From positions 1 to 5,819 of the forward strand of contig CAMAYW010000174.1 in the NCBI GenBank assembly GCA_945862475.1: a stretch of DNA of 5,819 nucleotides, read 5' to 3'. Under the pieces are notes generated by a model that did not search any database, was not told the origin of the DNA, and saw only the letters and a program-made list of their open reading frames with translations. How positions within the stretch are numbered: position 1 is the first letter of the stretch; each line of letters begins with the position of its first letter. Both the position numbers and the translations under genes were made by a program. This DNA is from Bacteriovorax stolpii (GTDB lineage Bacteria > Bdellovibrionota > Bacteriovoracia > Bacteriovoracales > Bacteriovoracaceae). Below, in pieces: positions 5,270 through 5,819 of this stretch.

Positions 5270-5819
5270 TATGAAACCACTGAAGATTGCGGAAAATCTT
5301 TTTTCATTTCTTTTAATAATACTTTCAAGTGATCCTCGCCCTTTGTTTCCAAAGTAAATATCACATTAGTCCCAGTAATCCCCGTGTTTGATGAGTCTCT
5401 GTCATGAACGACTTGAAGAATATTTGCCCCCTGGGCCTTAATGACCCCAGTCAATTGATGGAGAATCCCAGGTCTATCCGCTATTGGAATAGAGATTCTG
5501 ACTTTTCGATGGGATTCAATGAGCCCTCGATCGATGATTCTTTCTAAAAGATTCACATCAATATTTCCGCCACAAATAACAAGCACTATCTTTTTATTTT
5601 TAAATTTCTTAGGATCTTTTTGAAAGAGTTGATCAAAAAGGGCCAAAGGTAGAGCTCCAGCCCCTTCAGCAATCACTCTAGCTTTCTCCATGAGTTGTAG
5701 AATCGCCCAAGCCATTTTTTCATCATCAACACTGTAAGAAGAGTCCACCACAGATTTTAAAGATTTAAACATTTCTGGGGCCACATTCTTCACTCTAATT
5801 CCATCCGCAAAGGTCTCAG
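5269..5819 (-). CDS. ilvA: Threonine ammonia-lyase (threonine dehydratase), C-terminal part, single ACT domain
   Basis: The last 182 residues of a minus-strand gene whose 5' part lies beyond the right edge; the frame stays open to 5819. The enzyme is PLP-dependent and deaminates threonine to 2-oxobutanoate, the first step of isoleucine synthesis. The visible part holds the end of the catalytic domain: TFADGIRVK (2-10 of the visible chain), the conserved VIAEGAGALPLAL (48-60), and CGGNID (82-87), the glycine-rich block of this fold. A single ACT domain follows from about 104 to 175 (RKVRISIPIADRPGIL...), the layout of the medium-length form rather than the E. coli IlvA form with two ACT-like modules. 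The ACT domain suggests allosteric control by an amino acid, but the ligand cannot be read here. The lysine that binds PLP is off the window. A GTG at 5793 is internal, not the start. A biodegradative (TdcB-like) role is the main alternative, and the stop touches the terminator hairpin. Confidence 0.92.
   Translation of the reverse strand, partial: ETFADGIRVKNVAPEMFKSLKSVVDSSYSVDDEKMAWAILQLMEKARVIAEGAGALPLALFDQLFQKDPKKFKNKKIVLVICGGNIDVNLLERIIDRGLIESHRKVRISIPIADRPGILHQLTGVIKAQGANILQVVHDRDSSNTGITGTNVIFTLETKGEDHLKVLLKEMKKDFPQSSVVS

Noticed and set aside
5099..5332. Plus-strand frame of 77 codons overlapping the Cys-rich lipoprotein
   Set aside because: It runs through the terminator hairpin and into ilvA antisense, and has no start signal of its own.
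5791..5793. GTG as the start of a short ACT-domain protein
   Set aside because: The frame continues upstream with ETFADGIR, which fits the catalytic domain of threonine ammonia-lyase, so the gene is cut by the window edge rather than starting here.
1..5819. Search by eye for tRNA, rRNA, CRISPR repeats, transposase genes and long terminal repeats
   Set aside because: No cloverleaf, regularly spaced repeat, transposase motif or long repeat was seen. Coding sequence fills nearly all of the window.

Overview
The window is a gene-dense, AT-rich bacterial segment of ordinary chromosomal character, with no sign of a mobile element, phage, CRISPR array or RNA gene. Five of its eight genes begin with export signals, one of them a lipoprotein signal, which suggests a Gram-negative bacterium with a busy periplasm. 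Low GC, many small exported proteins of unknown role, a QEGLA-type metallopeptidase and a group II truncated hemoglobin together recall the Bacteriovorax/Halobacteriovorax/Peredibacter group of predatory bacteria. That placement is an impression from gene content and could not be tested here.

Layout. (1) Positions 1-2381, minus strand: a three-gene operon of exported proteins. In transcription order it holds a seven-repeat, probably beta-propeller protein (2381-1281), an exported class I glutamine-amidotransferase-fold hydrolase of the gamma-glutamyl hydrolase/PuuD type (1232-384), and the N-terminal part of an exported protein resembling the N-terminal domain of M1 peptidases (387 to beyond the left edge). 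The last two overlap as ATGA. An 8-codon leader frame with a well-placed Shine-Dalgarno sequence makes the same overlap with the start of the hydrolase. (2) Positions 2382-2445: a 64-base divergent spacer in which neither flanking gene has a recognisable ribosome binding site. (3) Positions 2446-3639, plus strand: a DUF1704/QEGLA zinc-peptidase homologue. (4) Positions 3614-4874, minus strand: an exported protein with a possible circularly permuted NlpC/P60-like His...Cys arrangement, followed after one base by a group II truncated hemoglobin. The hemoglobin's 3' end overlaps the peptidase gene by 26 bases tail to tail. (5) Positions 5011-5226, plus strand: a tiny cysteine- and lysine-rich, metallothionein-like lipoprotein with its own near-consensus promoter. 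(6) Positions 5233-5269: a long symmetric hairpin separating it from (7) the C-terminal part of threonine ammonia-lyase (IlvA, single-ACT form), minus strand, running off the right edge.

The left operon looks like a coordinated set of exported proteins: a possible scaffold or binding propeller, an amide/gamma-glutamyl hydrolase and a possible peptidase-like protein. The globin gene sits beside a QEGLA protein, a family whose database name refers to flavohemoglobin expression. The strongest candidates for something little described are the Cys-rich lipoprotein, the leader peptide in front of the hydrolase, and the permuted papain-like protein. Nothing here proves a new multi-gene system.
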